This document shows, one piece after another, positions 33,968 to 43,210 of a DNA stretch of 64,000 nt (its first letter is position 1; the number at the start of each line of letters is the position of its first letter). The position numbers and the translations under genes are program-made. Source of the DNA: Bryobacterales bacterium (GTDB taxonomy: Bacteria > Acidobacteriota > Terriglobia > Bryobacterales > Bryobacteraceae); NCBI GenBank assembly GCA_016713735.1, contig JADJOP010000001.1:62001-126000 (forward strand), given 5' to 3'. Under the pieces are notes generated by a model. That model saw only the letters and a program-made list of their open reading frames with translations, did no database searches and had not been told where the DNA came from.

Positions 33968-34698
33968 CTACCCGGTAACGATGTCGTGGAGGCGTCCCGG
34001 CCGTAGTGAACCGGCTTCTGTCAGGAGCTCGCCTGATGGATTCTCCGAGAACGATTGCGCCGAACCGACCCACACTTGCTGGCGGGCACGGCCAAAGGAG
34101 TACGAGAGGAACGACACCAGCTCAGGCGACGGCGCGAGGTAGAGAATATGGTGGATGCGCGACTCCCGCCGCAGGGCGTCGACGATGCGCTTGTATTGGC
34201 GCGACGACTTCGGCGTCCGCTCGTACTCGAGCGCAACCTCGCGCGAGCCGCCGCCGACCGTGAACACAACAAGCGCGTCGAAATCCTTCGCGTAACCGCT
34301 GGTGGTGAAATCGTTCAGCGCGCGGATGTCGTGTTCGGTTTTCCATCCCGCGACAACGCCCGCGTTGGTCAGCGCAAGGCGAATGTCATTGAGCTCGACG
34401 TCGTGACGCACCGGGGTCCTGCGTAGCAGAGCCCGTGACCGGCAAGCAGCGAGGCGCCCTCGGGAGCAATCGACAGGACGGAGTGCGTCAATCCGGAGAC
34501 AGTGCGGCGGTCCAGGAGTTTGTGGTGAACCATCCGTCGCACACGCCAGCGCATGGCGTCCCACCATGACTGGTGAAACGGGCCGTGCAGCAATGTGTAA
34601 AGTTGCAGTGTGGTGATGTTCCCACAACGGAGGACGGTTTCGAGGATCGCGCGGTCCGCAGTACCGGAAACCACGAGCGACTTCTGAAGCGACGGCAT
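33968..34698 (-). CDS. Replication-relaxation-type protein with one frame break
   Basis: From ATG 34698 (MPSLQKSLVVSGTADRAILE, AGGAGA upstream) a winged-helix region follows (NITTLQLYTLLHGPFHQSWW, RRMVHHKLLDRRTV). Near 34409 the frame slips by one missing base at AGGACCCC; continuing in the next frame gives TPVRHDVELNDIRLALTNAG, then YAKDFDALVVFTVGGGSREV and ALEYERTPKSSRQYKRIVDA, the nuclease-like half of replication-relaxation proteins. As read, the first piece ends at 34369. The repaired length is 243 residues. The family is linked to plasmid and phage replication initiation. Confidence 0.7.
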
Positions 34699-34703
34699 AC
34701 GGG

Positions 34704-35189
34704 TCAGATCTCCTGCAGGCTCCCGCGCAGGTCGTGCGGCGAGACAACCAGGTGGAGCAAACGGCGATCGCCGCGAACCCACGCGAACGGCTGCATCAGC
34801 AGCATCGCTTCCTGACCGTCGCGGCATTCGCTCATCGAGACCAGTTCCACTTCGTCGCCGTCCCAGCTCGTGCTACGTTCCATCCGTCCGACCATCTCGT
34901 GCGTGACAGTGACGAGATACCGGTCCGGACGTTGACCTGCCGCGCAACGTCTCAGCGCCAGTCGCGGGCCGCCGCTCCATTCGGTGATTCCGTCGCTTGT
35001 CCAACGGGAGCCGGCGAGTTGGGTGACGGCGGCCATCTCCCGGCGGAGGAAGCGCACGGTGCCATGGAGCCTCGACCGGCATCGCAGTTTACCGTGGTCG
35101 ATCAGACCGGTCGTGTTGTACAGAACCGGCCGCTCGCTCCGCCGGGAATCCATCCACTGCGATCCGAGGCTGACAATCGAGACGATCAT
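34704..35189 (-). CDS. Hypothetical island protein
   Basis: A 161-residue protein starting at ATG 35189, overlapping the upstream stop as ATGA and ending five bases before the replication-relaxation start. MIVSIVSLGSQWMDSRRSER then YNTTGLIDHGKLRCRSRLHG and DRYLVTVTHEMVGRMERSTS suggest a beta-rich small domain. No family recognised. Confidence 0.6.
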   Translation of the reverse strand: MIVSIVSLGSQWMDSRRSERPVLYNTTGLIDHGKLRCRSRLHGTVRFLRREMAAVTQLAGSRWTSDGITEWSGGPRLALRRCAAGQRPDRYLVTVTHEMVGRMERSTSWDGDEVELVSMSECRDGQEAMLLMQPFAWVRGDRRLLHLVVSPHDLRGSLQEI

Positions 35190-35995
35190 GACTTGGCGCC
35201 TCCGTTCCGAGGTTTGGATTTGCCCAACTGGGTTTCGGCGCGCTGCAATCGGGCAACTGCAGCGGCGTTCTCCGTCGCCTTCCTCGCCAACTGGTTTTCC
35301 ATTTCCGTCACGCGGACCGACAGCGAGTTCATCAGCTCGTCGCGTTTGGCGAGTTCCTCGCGCAGTCGCGCAACTTCCGACTTGCTCTGCGCCAGTTCCC
35401 GTTGCGACTCGAGTAGTTCCTGTTTCCATCGGCTGGCGCTCGCCGGTGTGCCGCTCTGCTCCGACTCGATGACCCGGTTGCATGCATCCATGTGCCGGTT
35501 GTACTTGTCAATGGCGGCGAAGGCGCGGCCGTCGGCAACCCGTTTGGCGTTGATCGCGTCCGCCAGGCACGCGGCCGCGACCCACTTCACCTGTTGCAAC
35601 TTGTCCCACCAGAGCCAGCACGCGAGCATCAATGCGAGAATGGCCGCCATCTGAATCGCGCACAGGCGGAAGTACGGATTGCCAACAGATTGCTCCTTGA
35701 GCAGCGCCAGCCGTGCGTCGATGACGTCACCCCAACGAACTTGACTCGGATTCAGCGCGCGCAGGTAGAACTCGAAGATGGACGCGCGCGGCTGCACACG
35801 GTTGAGCGGCATGGGACGGTACGGCTGATCGGGATTCACACCGACTACGCCCGACCCGCTCTCGACAACGCGGATCTGTTTGCGCGCAGCTTTCGGCGTC
35901 GCCGCTTCTCGGCGGCCAATGGTTCCTGCGGCTGACAGCGCGCGATCAGTGCGGCCAGTGAAACCGTCAGCGCGATCCTCATCCACACGAGTCAC
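35186..35995 (-). CDS. Single-span membrane protein with coiled-coil tail
   Basis: Up to 269 residues from GTG 35995 or 35986, behind GAGGAGG. After a Pro/Arg-rich N-terminus comes a transmembrane helix (LCAIQMAAILALMLACWLWW, about 111-129), then a long coiled coil (LLESQRELAQSKSEVARLRE, VRVTEMENQLARKATENAAA). It lies directly after the coupling-protein gene, so it may be an accessory inner-membrane factor of the secretion machine (inference). Confidence 0.65.
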   Translation of the reverse strand: MTRVDEDRADGFTGRTDRALSAAGTIGRREAATPKAARKQIRVVESGSGVVGVNPDQPYRPMPLNRVQPRASIFEFYLRALNPSQVRWGDVIDARLALLKEQSVGNPYFRLCAIQMAAILALMLACWLWWDKLQQVKWVAAACLADAINAKRVADGRAFAAIDKYNRHMDACNRVIESEQSGTPASASRWKQELLESQRELAQSKSEVARLREELAKRDELMNSLSVRVTEMENQLARKATENAAAVARLQRAETQLGKSKPRNGGAKS

Positions 35996-35999
35996 CTCC

Positions 36000-37731
36000 T
36001 CATCGGCGCGGCAGGGTGATGGTCGCCGCGAGTTTGGAATCCTTGAACCGCAGATTGGCGCCGTCGGCCTCGCGCGAGGTGTTCAGCTTGGGAAACAACG
36101 TCGGCTCGAACAGCGGAACGCGAATGTCGGACGGCGGTCGAATGTGCAACCGTCCGTGCAATGTGCCCTGGACCGGATCCGTTACAAGGATCTCCATCTT
36201 GCCCTTGCCCAGGTTCTTGATGTGATGATCGAAAGCGCGGTATTCGAGCTGTTCGCGCTCGCTCGCGCCCATCACTTTCTCGAACCGCTCGAACCCGAGA
36301 AAGTCATTCCGCCGGAGCTGCTGTGTCCGCTTCTGCACTGGGACCTGCGACGACGCCTGCTTGAAATACTTCGCGGTCTCTTCGTCGCGCGTCTGGAGCA
36401 ACATCGTGGGGGAGAAGCTGCGGCAACGACTGCATCGAAAACAGGAAAGCCGTGTTGGTGCCGCGCGCGGTGTTCAGGATCTGGGCGAAGTTGCGGTAGC
36501 CGAACGGCGCAAACTCATCCATCACAACCGAGAACAGCGGCTTGTTCCGGCGCTTGCGTTCGGTTTCGGATTCGTACTTTCTGCCGACCACAAGCTGCAG
36601 GTTCTGCAGAATCATCTTGCCGAGCGCGCGGACCGGCGCGGTGTTCTTGTTGATGTTCAGGCTGACGAACAGGATCAGTTCCTGGTCGATCACCTCGGTC
36701 AGCGACAACAGGTCGTCGTAGGAGCCGGTGATCACGCTGAGCTCGTCGTCGAGGAACGTCATGCACTCGTTGAGCAATCCCTGGATCTTCGGCACGCGAT
36801 CGCGGTCAGAGAACGACTGGTTCAGGTTCTTGGCCGACATTTCGAAGTTCAGCCGGCGCTGCGCCGAGATCTTCGGATCGCGGGCGATGCGCCGCCGAGC
36901 GATCGCGACCTGTTCCTCAATCACGCCCTGGTCGAGCGCCATTACCATGACGTCGTAGAAGTTGAACCGGCGTCCGGTGTAGTGAAGTACGCGGACGATG
37001 TCGGCCAGGTAATTCAACTGGTGCTTGGCGAAGAACTCGTCATGCAGGTCGAACGCCCCGAAAATCATCGACACCTGCGCCATGTAGTTGTCGTCGTCGG
37101 TGGCGAACGGGTTGTACTGGGCCGACAAATCGGGCCTCGAAGGATTCAGCAGCCGGAGATCTTCCATACGGCCTGCCCGGTGGATGTAAGGAAGCAGAGA
37201 GTGGAAGAACTCGAGGTCGCCCTTCCCGTCGAAGATCAGCATTGGGATCTTGTGGCGGTCCTCGGGCGGACCGACGTGGCGCATCAGGTCCTGCGAGATA
37301 ACGTTCCGCAGTAGCGTCGTTTTGCCGCTGCCGGTCTGTCCGATGACGAGCGCCTGCATCACACGCGTCTCGTCACGCCACTTCCATGGCTTGCCATGAA
37401 CGTCGTATCCGAGCACGACGGCGCCCTCCTGCCATGCACGCTCGACGAGGTTCTGTTCGCCGCGCGTCGGAATCGTCGGCAACTGATTCGGCCAGGACTG
37501 CTCGCGCTGTCTTCGCTCATGCACCAACTGGTGGATCGCGAGGTAACCGGCGACGCCGAACAGCGCCAGCCACAGGGTGAGCTCGACGATCTGCCGGTCG
37601 TGGATGTACCAGGCGTACTTGGCGATTACGACAAGAATCAGATACGCGGCGAGCAGCAACAGCCAGACCAGCACCGCCGGGTTCTCCTCGATGAGAGACG
37701 GACGGTACCGGTGGGGGGGATCGTTACGCAT
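36000..37731 (-). CDS. Type IV coupling-protein ATPase (VirD4/TraD-like) with a frame break
   Basis: From 37731 two transmembrane helices (VWLLLLAAYLILVVIAKYA, LTLWLALFGVAGYLAI) precede Walker A GQTGSGKT (131-138) and Walker B SVVMDEF (401-407), then LNTARGTNTAFLFSMQSLPQ. Near 36405 the frame is lost; the matching continuation in another frame is MLLQTRDEETAKYFKQASSQ, with DHHIKNLGKGKMEILVTDPV and the stop at 36000. Compared with relatives I remember, about 15-18 residues are missing at the break, so a small deletion (3n+2 bases) or one extra base explains it. The enzyme brings DNA-protein substrates to the channel. Confidence 0.82.
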
Positions 37732-37750
37732 GAAACTCCTCCTTCTTGCG

Positions 37751-37990
37751 TTATTGCCAGTGGAATTGGTACGCGATCAGGAGACCGAGCAGCAGGACTC
37801 CACCGAGTGCTACCAGCCACTTTGTCGGCTGCCGGCGCACTTTCTGGAACGGGTTGCGCGGCTGGAACAGAACGTCGCCCAACAGGTTGCGGACGCCCAT
37901 GTGGTTGCGGTCGCGGAGAAGCCGTTCGAACTCGGCGTGAACCTGTTCAGCGGTTACCGGTTGGGGAGGATGGTTGTTGGACTGCTCCAC
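37751..37990 (-). CDS. Small tail-anchored membrane protein of the T4SS operon
   Basis: A 79-residue protein from GTG 37990, chosen for GGAGGTG nine bases upstream; it overlaps the VirB9-like gene by 44 bases. A charged N-terminus (TAEQVHAEFERLLRDRNHMG) is followed by a C-terminal membrane helix (WLVALGGVLLLGLLIAYQF). No family recognised; probably an accessory of the coupling protein encoded next. Confidence 0.6.
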   Translation of the reverse strand: MEQSNNHPPQPVTAEQVHAEFERLLRDRNHMGVRNLLGDVLFQPRNPFQKVRRQPTKWLVALGGVLLLGLLIAYQFHWQ

Positions 37991-38876
37991 TATCGGCCAC
38001 CTCCGTGCGAACGTTGGTTGGTTTGAGAGCCAGCACGGCGTAAACAGATCCATGGGCGTCGGCAGCGAACTCGATCCTCAACACAGCCGTCGAATCTCCA
38101 GAGGTTGCCGGCTGCTCGATGATCAGCCAACCGGCCCCGTCTTCCCAGGCGGCGACATGTGCCGATTGGTCAGCGTCGAGCACCTTCACGGGCGCCAACA
38201 TCGACGACTTCACAGACCGCGCAAATCTTTCGCCGAGCTGACCGTCGCGGAAAGGAATTAAGGATATTGCGGACTGCACGTCGGCCATCCCCCAGACCGC
38301 CGGTCGCGCAGGGTGGTAGCCGCTGCTCGATCGGTTGCTGATGGCGTATCGCAAGTAGAGCCTGCCTTCGCGGCGATAGAGTTCGCGCAGCGTGACTTCA
38401 ACCCGACCGCGCGTATCGCGTTGCCCGTGCACCGGAAGCGGCGTTGCGTGAATGAGCATTTCCGCCGGCAGCGGGGCTTGCTTCTGCGCCATCTCCGTTG
38501 CGGGTTGCGGCTGCTCGATCTTCGCGGCGACCACTCTCGTTGGTTGGTCGACGGCAAAGTGCATCTGGTCCACGCTCGCCGCCGGAACCAGCTCGTACGC
38601 GAAGCGGCCCGCGCGCGTCCATATAAATAGGTTCGTTCGCGCATCGTCCTCCGCGGGCCGGACGAGCACTTTGTTCTCGCGCCGCTCAACGGTGTAGGCG
38701 TTCTGATTGCCGACCGCCACCATCGTGACCGCGTCTGCGACCTCGATCACGGTGAGGTGGTCCCGCGCCGTCTCGACACGGATCACTTTCGTGGTATCTG
38801 GCGATTGAGTTTCGAGCTTCTGGGCCGGGATGGACGAAACGGCGGCAAGCGCCGCCAGGCAGGCGAACAGTCTCAT
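37947..38876 (-). CDS. VirB9/TrbG-like outer-membrane-core protein (copy 1)
   Basis: A 309-residue protein with signal peptide MRLFACLAALAAVSSIPA. VIEVADAVTMVAVGNQNAYT, NKVLVRPAEDDARTNLFIWT and RAGRFAYELVPAA match the N-terminal VirB9 domain, and the C-terminal beta domain (VEVTLRELYRREGRLYLRYA) is present. VirB9 proteins join VirB10 and VirB7 in the outer core of the channel. This copy is separated from VirB10 and lies between the polymerase-like gene and the coupling protein; a second VirB9-like gene is at 53817-54755. Confidence 0.75.
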   Translation of the reverse strand: MRLFACLAALAAVSSIPAQKLETQSPDTTKVIRVETARDHLTVIEVADAVTMVAVGNQNAYTVERRENKVLVRPAEDDARTNLFIWTRAGRFAYELVPAASVDQMHFAVDQPTRVVAAKIEQPQPATEMAQKQAPLPAEMLIHATPLPVHGQRDTRGRVEVTLRELYRREGRLYLRYAISNRSSSGYHPARPAVWGMADVQSAISLIPFRDGQLGERFARSVKSSMLAPVKVLDADQSAHVAAWEDGAGWLIIEQPATSGDSTAVLRIEFAADAHGSVYAVLALKPTNVRTEVADSGAVQQPSSPTGNR

Positions 38877-38957
38877 TGGTGAACTCCTTCATTTCCCATC
38901 GCGCATCAAGGCGATGGGGGTGAGCTTCCCGGCGCGGGGCCGGGAAGCTCGCTTTCG

Positions 38958-41603
38958 TTACTCCTTCGAGGACGTGGATGGCTTTGCTACCTGAGGCAGT
39001 TGCCGCGCCGGAAGCTCCACCTTCCCGCCGCGGACCTCACCGGTCCCCGCCACACACGGGAAGGGGTGGACCCACCGCTCGCGACCGCCGTCGTAAACGA
39101 CCTTGCCGTCGGAGGTAACCGACATCAGGAACGTCATCCTCTTGTAGTGGCCATTGTCGCCCTCGACTTCCTCGACAAGGAAGACACTTCCCTCCTCGTC
39201 GATCTCCACCACGCCGTCGCAGATCTTGGGCGCGGCCAGTTGTACCGGCCGGCCTCCGGTCCGCTCGACGATGGCCTTCAGCAACTCATTCGGAAACGCA
39301 TAGAACGGCAAAGCGCCGGACGATTGGTCGCTCTTGGTGTTGCATACGACCGTGTGCAGCGCTTGCAGCCATCCCATGCGGTTGTCTTCCTTTCGCGCCG
39401 CCCATGTGCGGACGAGCCAGATCAGCGACCGGATCTCCTCCTGCCACCGCTGGTCGTACGCCGACATCGCGGCGCGCGCCTGACAGAGCGTGTGCAACAG
39501 CTTCGAGCGGCGATCCTTGTCTTCTTTGCCTTCCTCGAACGCCGCCTCTGCCTTCTGCACGTCATCCTGCAGCAGTTTCTTCTTCTCGATTCCGGCGAGC
39601 AGTGTGAGCGCCCAGGCCCGGTTGAGCCGCCGGCACTCGTCGACCATCTCGTGGGTGAACTCGTACCCTTGCACGAGGCCGCGAAACTGGCCGACCGGCA
39701 ACCGGTTCGAGAAGAAGTCCGTGAGCTCCTTGCGGACCAGGTTGTACATGCCGCCGATCCGGTCCGTCGGGGGGCACTCGAACCGCTCGGGCAGATCCCT
39801 CAGAGACCGGACACGCTTGGCGCGAAGCCACTGCGCCGCCGGCGTCTGCTTGATCTGTTCCCGGATTGCGCGGATCTTGTCCTGGTCCGGCGTTACGCCG
39901 TGTTTGAGTTGGTCCAGGGCAAGTTGAAGTTGCTCGACCAAGTCGCGGTGAAGGTCCTCGCGCCCGGCCGCGGTGCACTGCGTCATCAGGTCGGTGATCG
40001 AACCGATCTGATTCCCCATTGCCCCCACGGCCACCTGCGGAAGATTCCACCACGGCGATCGGGCTTTCCTTGCTTTGGTCTTTTCCACTGCGCCGTTGCC
40101 GTTGTAGCGGAAGCGATGGTCCACGAACCTCGGGAACCGGTCGCCTTCCACCACGCAGACATAGTCGAAGTCGTAGTCGCCTCCGTTCTTCGCCGCCGTC
40201 TTCGAGTGAAGGGTGAACGTCCCCTCCAGCTCAATCTGCTCGCTCGCGACCCGCGATACCAAGGCGTCCGTTGCCGGGCACCCACGGTTCGCGAGATCGG
40301 CGGCGAGAAGCTGACGCAGCTCCGCCGAGGCGATCTTCATGTATGGCAGCAGGTCTTCCTTCATCCGCACGGGATAGCGCACGACCAATCCGCGCTCCGT
40401 CGCCAGAGCGTTGATCGAGCGATCCTGCGGAATCCAGTCACTGCCGCTATGAACTGTGCCGTCATGCACAAGCAGGTAGCCGTCGTCGGCCAGCGCGAAC
40501 GCCGGCATCTCGAAGCCACCTGCGGTGCAGACCTTGAACGCCCACCGAGCCAGAATCCGCTCCAGTTGCGTGTTGACCCAGGGATGCTGGACCAGGTAAC
40601 CGGACGGGTCGGCTTTCAGGACGCCTTCGAGCACCGAGCGTTCGACCGAGGTTGCCTGTTCGTCTTCGGCTGGCATCTCGTCAACCAGCGGTCGCTGTGT
40701 TTCCGAGATCCCCAGAAGCTCGAACAACCCGGTGAAGTCTCGGTCTTCGAGCAGAGCCTTGAGCTTTGCTGCTTCGGCAAGTGCGTGCGGCTTGATCTCA
40801 AGTTCGAAGCTGTCTTCCGGGGCGTGCTGCACCACGGTGTAGCTCGATTCGAAACTCAGTTGCCGCGAGCATTCCCGGATTCCAAGGATCATTTCGCCGG
40901 CAAACGTGCGCGCCTCGCCGGTGAGCCAGGCAAGCAGTTTCGATGGACCTTTGTATTCGGGCTTGACGGAGGAGACGGGCAGGATCACGTCGGTATCGAG
41001 GGCATCCGCCACATCGTCCGGCATGACCTTGAACGATCCCTTCGCTTGTGTTTGCGCGAACGCCAAACGGAACTGGTAGAAGCGACCTTCGGGCATACCC
41101 AGCCTGTCGAAAATCGACTTGCGGAGCCAGCCTCGGCAGTCGTTGGTTCCCAGTTCGTGGTCGGGCACCACGGTGACGCGACCGCTCGGAATCTGCATCC
41201 TCACCATGCACGGCGAGACCAGGATTCCGAAGTAGGTCACGGCGGCTTGCGGCCAGTCGGAGAAGCGCGCCGCCAGCGGACGCTCGAACCGGGCGTCCAC
41301 AGCGTAATACTTCCCGTTCTTGGCGCTGCCGGAGGCGCCGATCAGCCGGTATTCGTCGCCGTCGATCTGGAACCGCGACAGGGCGCTTTCGACCCTGGCG
41401 CGCTCCACCGAATCGAGGGGCTCCGGCGTCACCGTCACCGAGGCGACACGAATCCCCGGGCACAAGGCTTCGAGAAGCGTGTTGTTCATCTGCGCCTGCG
41501 GACTGACGTTCGGCATTTTGTGTTCGATCTTTCCTTCTTTCGTGACCATCAGGTTGATGACCTTCAGGCCGGAGTTCCTTGCAACGGTCGCGGAATCATT
41601 CAT
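38958..41603 (-). CDS. Two-barrel RNA-polymerase-like protein (QDE-1/YonO superfamily candidate)
   Basis: An 881-residue protein from ATG 41603, with AAGGAGA upstream. Several landmarks of the QDE-1/YonO polymerase fold occur in order: FGILVSPC (125-132); NDCRGWL (154-160), where the family has DGxG; FYQFRLAFAQTQAKGSFKV (175-193), matching the fQxRxxxxKG block; SSVK (211-214); GLVVRYPVRMKEDLL (405-419), matching RNPxxxxGD; GGDYDFDYV (474-482) at the catalytic DxDGD position with all three aspartates; and NQIGSITDLM (531-540) with LALDQLKHG (561-569), matching the GxI...xxVDxxKxG element. Gly of DxDGD is Phe. It sits between VirB8-side genes and a VirB9-like gene. Function and template are unknown; fold assignment is mine from motif order. 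Confidence 0.7.
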   Translation of the reverse strand: MNDSATVARNSGLKVINLMVTKEGKIEHKMPNVSPQAQMNNTLLEALCPGIRVASVTVTPEPLDSVERARVESALSRFQIDGDEYRLIGASGSAKNGKYYAVDARFERPLAARFSDWPQAAVTYFGILVSPCMVRMQIPSGRVTVVPDHELGTNDCRGWLRKSIFDRLGMPEGRFYQFRLAFAQTQAKGSFKVMPDDVADALDTDVILPVSSVKPEYKGPSKLLAWLTGEARTFAGEMILGIRECSRQLSFESSYTVVQHAPEDSFELEIKPHALAEAAKLKALLEDRDFTGLFELLGISETQRPLVDEMPAEDEQATSVERSVLEGVLKADPSGYLVQHPWVNTQLERILARWAFKVCTAGGFEMPAFALADDGYLLVHDGTVHSGSDWIPQDRSINALATERGLVVRYPVRMKEDLLPYMKIASAELRQLLAADLANRGCPATDALVSRVASEQIELEGTFTLHSKTAAKNGGDYDFDYVCVVEGDRFPRFVDHRFRYNGNGAVEKTKARKARSPWWNLPQVAVGAMGNQIGSITDLMTQCTAAGREDLHRDLVEQLQLALDQLKHGVTPDQDKIRAIREQIKQTPAAQWLRAKRVRSLRDLPERFECPPTDRIGGMYNLVRKELTDFFSNRLPVGQFRGLVQGYEFTHEMVDECRRLNRAWALTLLAGIEKKKLLQDDVQKAEAAFEEGKEDKDRRSKLLHTLCQARAAMSAYDQRWQEEIRSLIWLVRTWAARKEDNRMGWLQALHTVVCNTKSDQSSGALPFYAFPNELLKAIVERTGGRPVQLAAPKICDGVVEIDEEGSVFLVEEVEGDNGHYKRMTFLMSVTSDGKVVYDGGRERWVHPFPCVAGTGEVRGGKVELPARQLPQVAKPSTSSKE

Positions 41604-41841
41604 TGAGGGTTTCTCCTTGTCTGGAACGGTTTGTTGAGGACAACAGACCGTACCCGCACGAGGAGTGATCCCCACGGTTGGCCTGCTGCCGAAACACGAG
41701 GTCTCGGGACAGGCCTCTTGCGGGAGACCGCCCTTGTTCCGTTGTGTTGCCCGCTCAGCCGAAACCGGGCGGGTTGCTTTCTTGTCGCTCATCGAAGAGC
41801 GATGAAAGCGAGTTCCCACGTGAGGCGTGGGTGCCTTCTAC
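41604..41841. other. Leader region before the polymerase-like gene
   Basis: No separate gene. The polymerase frame stays open upstream to ATG 41792 but lacks a ribosome site there. A hairpin CCCACG-TGAGG-CGTGGG lies at 41815-41831, without a T-run. Confidence 0.4.
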
Positions 41842-42165
41842 TCAACTTGCGTTGATGGTAGAAACTCGTTCCTTAGAGACGGCGGGCTGTTTGACGAGCA
41901 TCACCCGGTACCCATCGATCAGTTGCGTCACGATGTACTCGGTGACGACGAAGATCCGGTTGTCGGACTTGAAGGCGAGCACCAGGGCCTCGCCCTCGGT
42001 CGCCACTTCTTTGTCAAGCTTCGGCGGTTCGCTGCCATGCGTGGGCTTCGCGACAAAGTAGCGCGTCCCTTCGACCGCCTGCTCGCGCGAGCCTCGTGCG
42101 GCTCGCCGGCTGTTCTGGCCCGTCCGTCCGGGCTTCGCAATCGGCATCTCGGTAGTTGTCGCCAT
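41842..42165 (-). CDS. Small basic hypothetical protein in the T4SS operon
   Basis: A 107-residue protein, MATTTEMPIAKPGRTGQNSR with a basic N-terminus, then VATEGEALVLAFKSDNRIFV and VTEYIVTQLIDGYRVMLVKQ, a small beta domain. It follows the 83-residue gene by three bases. No family recognised. Confidence 0.6.
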   Translation of the reverse strand: MATTTEMPIAKPGRTGQNSRRAARGSREQAVEGTRYFVAKPTHGSEPPKLDKEVATEGEALVLAFKSDNRIFVVTEYIVTQLIDGYRVMLVKQPAVSKERVSTINAS

Positions 42166-42168
42166 GGT

Positions 42169-42420
42169 TCAGATCCCTTCCTCGCGTCCGGAGACGCACA
42201 TCCATTCCGGCACGAACGGCACGGGCCGCAGTCCCGCTTCTGTGCGCTCGAAGCACTGCCCCTGCGCGCCGAGCAGCAGGTAGCGGCGAGTCCGGATGTG
42301 TTTGTAGTGCTCGATGCCCCCGGTGCGGTACATCCACATGAACTCGGCGCACAGCGGACCTAGGTGCGCTTCGAGCGGCGCCCAGTTCGGCACGATCTCG
42401 ATACCGGCCACGGCGATCAC
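42169..42420 (-). CDS. Small hypothetical protein, coupled to virB8
   Basis: An 83-residue protein from GTG 42420, which overlaps the VirB8 stop as GTGA. IAVAGIEIVPNWAPLEAHLG, then YRTGGIEHYKHIRTRRYLLL and VPFVPEWMCVSGREEGI. No membrane segment or family recognised. Confidence 0.58.
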   Translation of the reverse strand: MIAVAGIEIVPNWAPLEAHLGPLCAEFMWMYRTGGIEHYKHIRTRRYLLLGAQGQCFERTEAGLRPVPFVPEWMCVSGREEGI

Positions 42421-43195
42421 CGCTCGCCCTCCTCGCCGCGGTCGAGCATCAGACTGCGTTGCTGCAGATCGATGTTCTTCTCGCCGACCATTTGCTGTTC
42501 CCAGAACTCGCCGACCAGCAACCCGGTCGGGTGCAGCGTCGTCCTGCCGGAGTAGACGAGCCGCACCTGATAGCGGCACACCATCTTTTCGGTATGCTCG
42601 ATCCGTTGCGCATTAAGCCGATGAATCTCCTTCGCCGCAAAGACCTGGTAGACCCACGGCATGCCGGGCACCGGCTCGATCGAGCGAATCTTCAGGCTCG
42701 ACGTGATCGCCTCGGCTTTGATCCTGCCGAGCGTGTCGTCCTCGCGGAACCGGTTCATGGTGAACGTCTGGAAGTTGTGGGTCATCATGTTGAGCGCATC
42801 GGCGTACTGACGCTCGACATTGGCGGGGGTGTAGGTGAGATAGGTCGTGAGAAACCTGCGCGCAACGGCGCGGCCTTCGATGTCCGATGGGGCCGAACCG
42901 GAAGCATCGGGGGAGATGGATGCCTTCGACGACTTGAGCATTCCATTGCCGACCCGAACGGTCTCGCCGGCAACGACGCTGGCCTCGCCCGAACCATCGA
43001 CCCGGATCACGACCGGGGCTGGAGGCGAACGTAGGCGAACAGCCCAAGCGCTGTGATGGCGAGCACGCCGCAAACCAGGCCGAGCACGGCCATACGGTTG
43101 GCGTAGGCGCGCAACGCGCCGTCCATTTCGTAGTACTTCGACAACTGTGCTTTCTCGGGCAGTCGCTCTCTACAGGTCACCTTTTTCACGAACAT
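42417..43195 (-). CDS. VirB8/TraE-like inner-membrane protein with one frame break
   Basis: From ATG 43195 (MFVKKVTCRERLPEKAQLSK) a membrane helix (LGLVCGVLAITALGLFAYV) leads to RLQP, where a C is missing from a CCCC run near 43016. The continuation PVVIRVDGSGEASVVAGETV then ARRFLTTYLTYTPANVERQY and YQVRLVYSGRTTLHPTGLLV is the VirB8/TraE periplasmic domain. Repaired length is 259 residues; as read the first piece ends at 43007. VirB8 bridges the inner-membrane complex and the channel core. Confidence 0.78.
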
Positions 43196-43210
43196 GCTTT
43201 TGCCTCCTGC

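Noticed and set aside
39000..41606. An open frame of 868 codons on the plus strand opposite the polymerase-like gene
   Set aside because: It mirrors the minus-strand gene codon for codon, as expected at high GC; it lacks a ribosome site and family resemblance, and the minus frame has ordered motifs and a good start.
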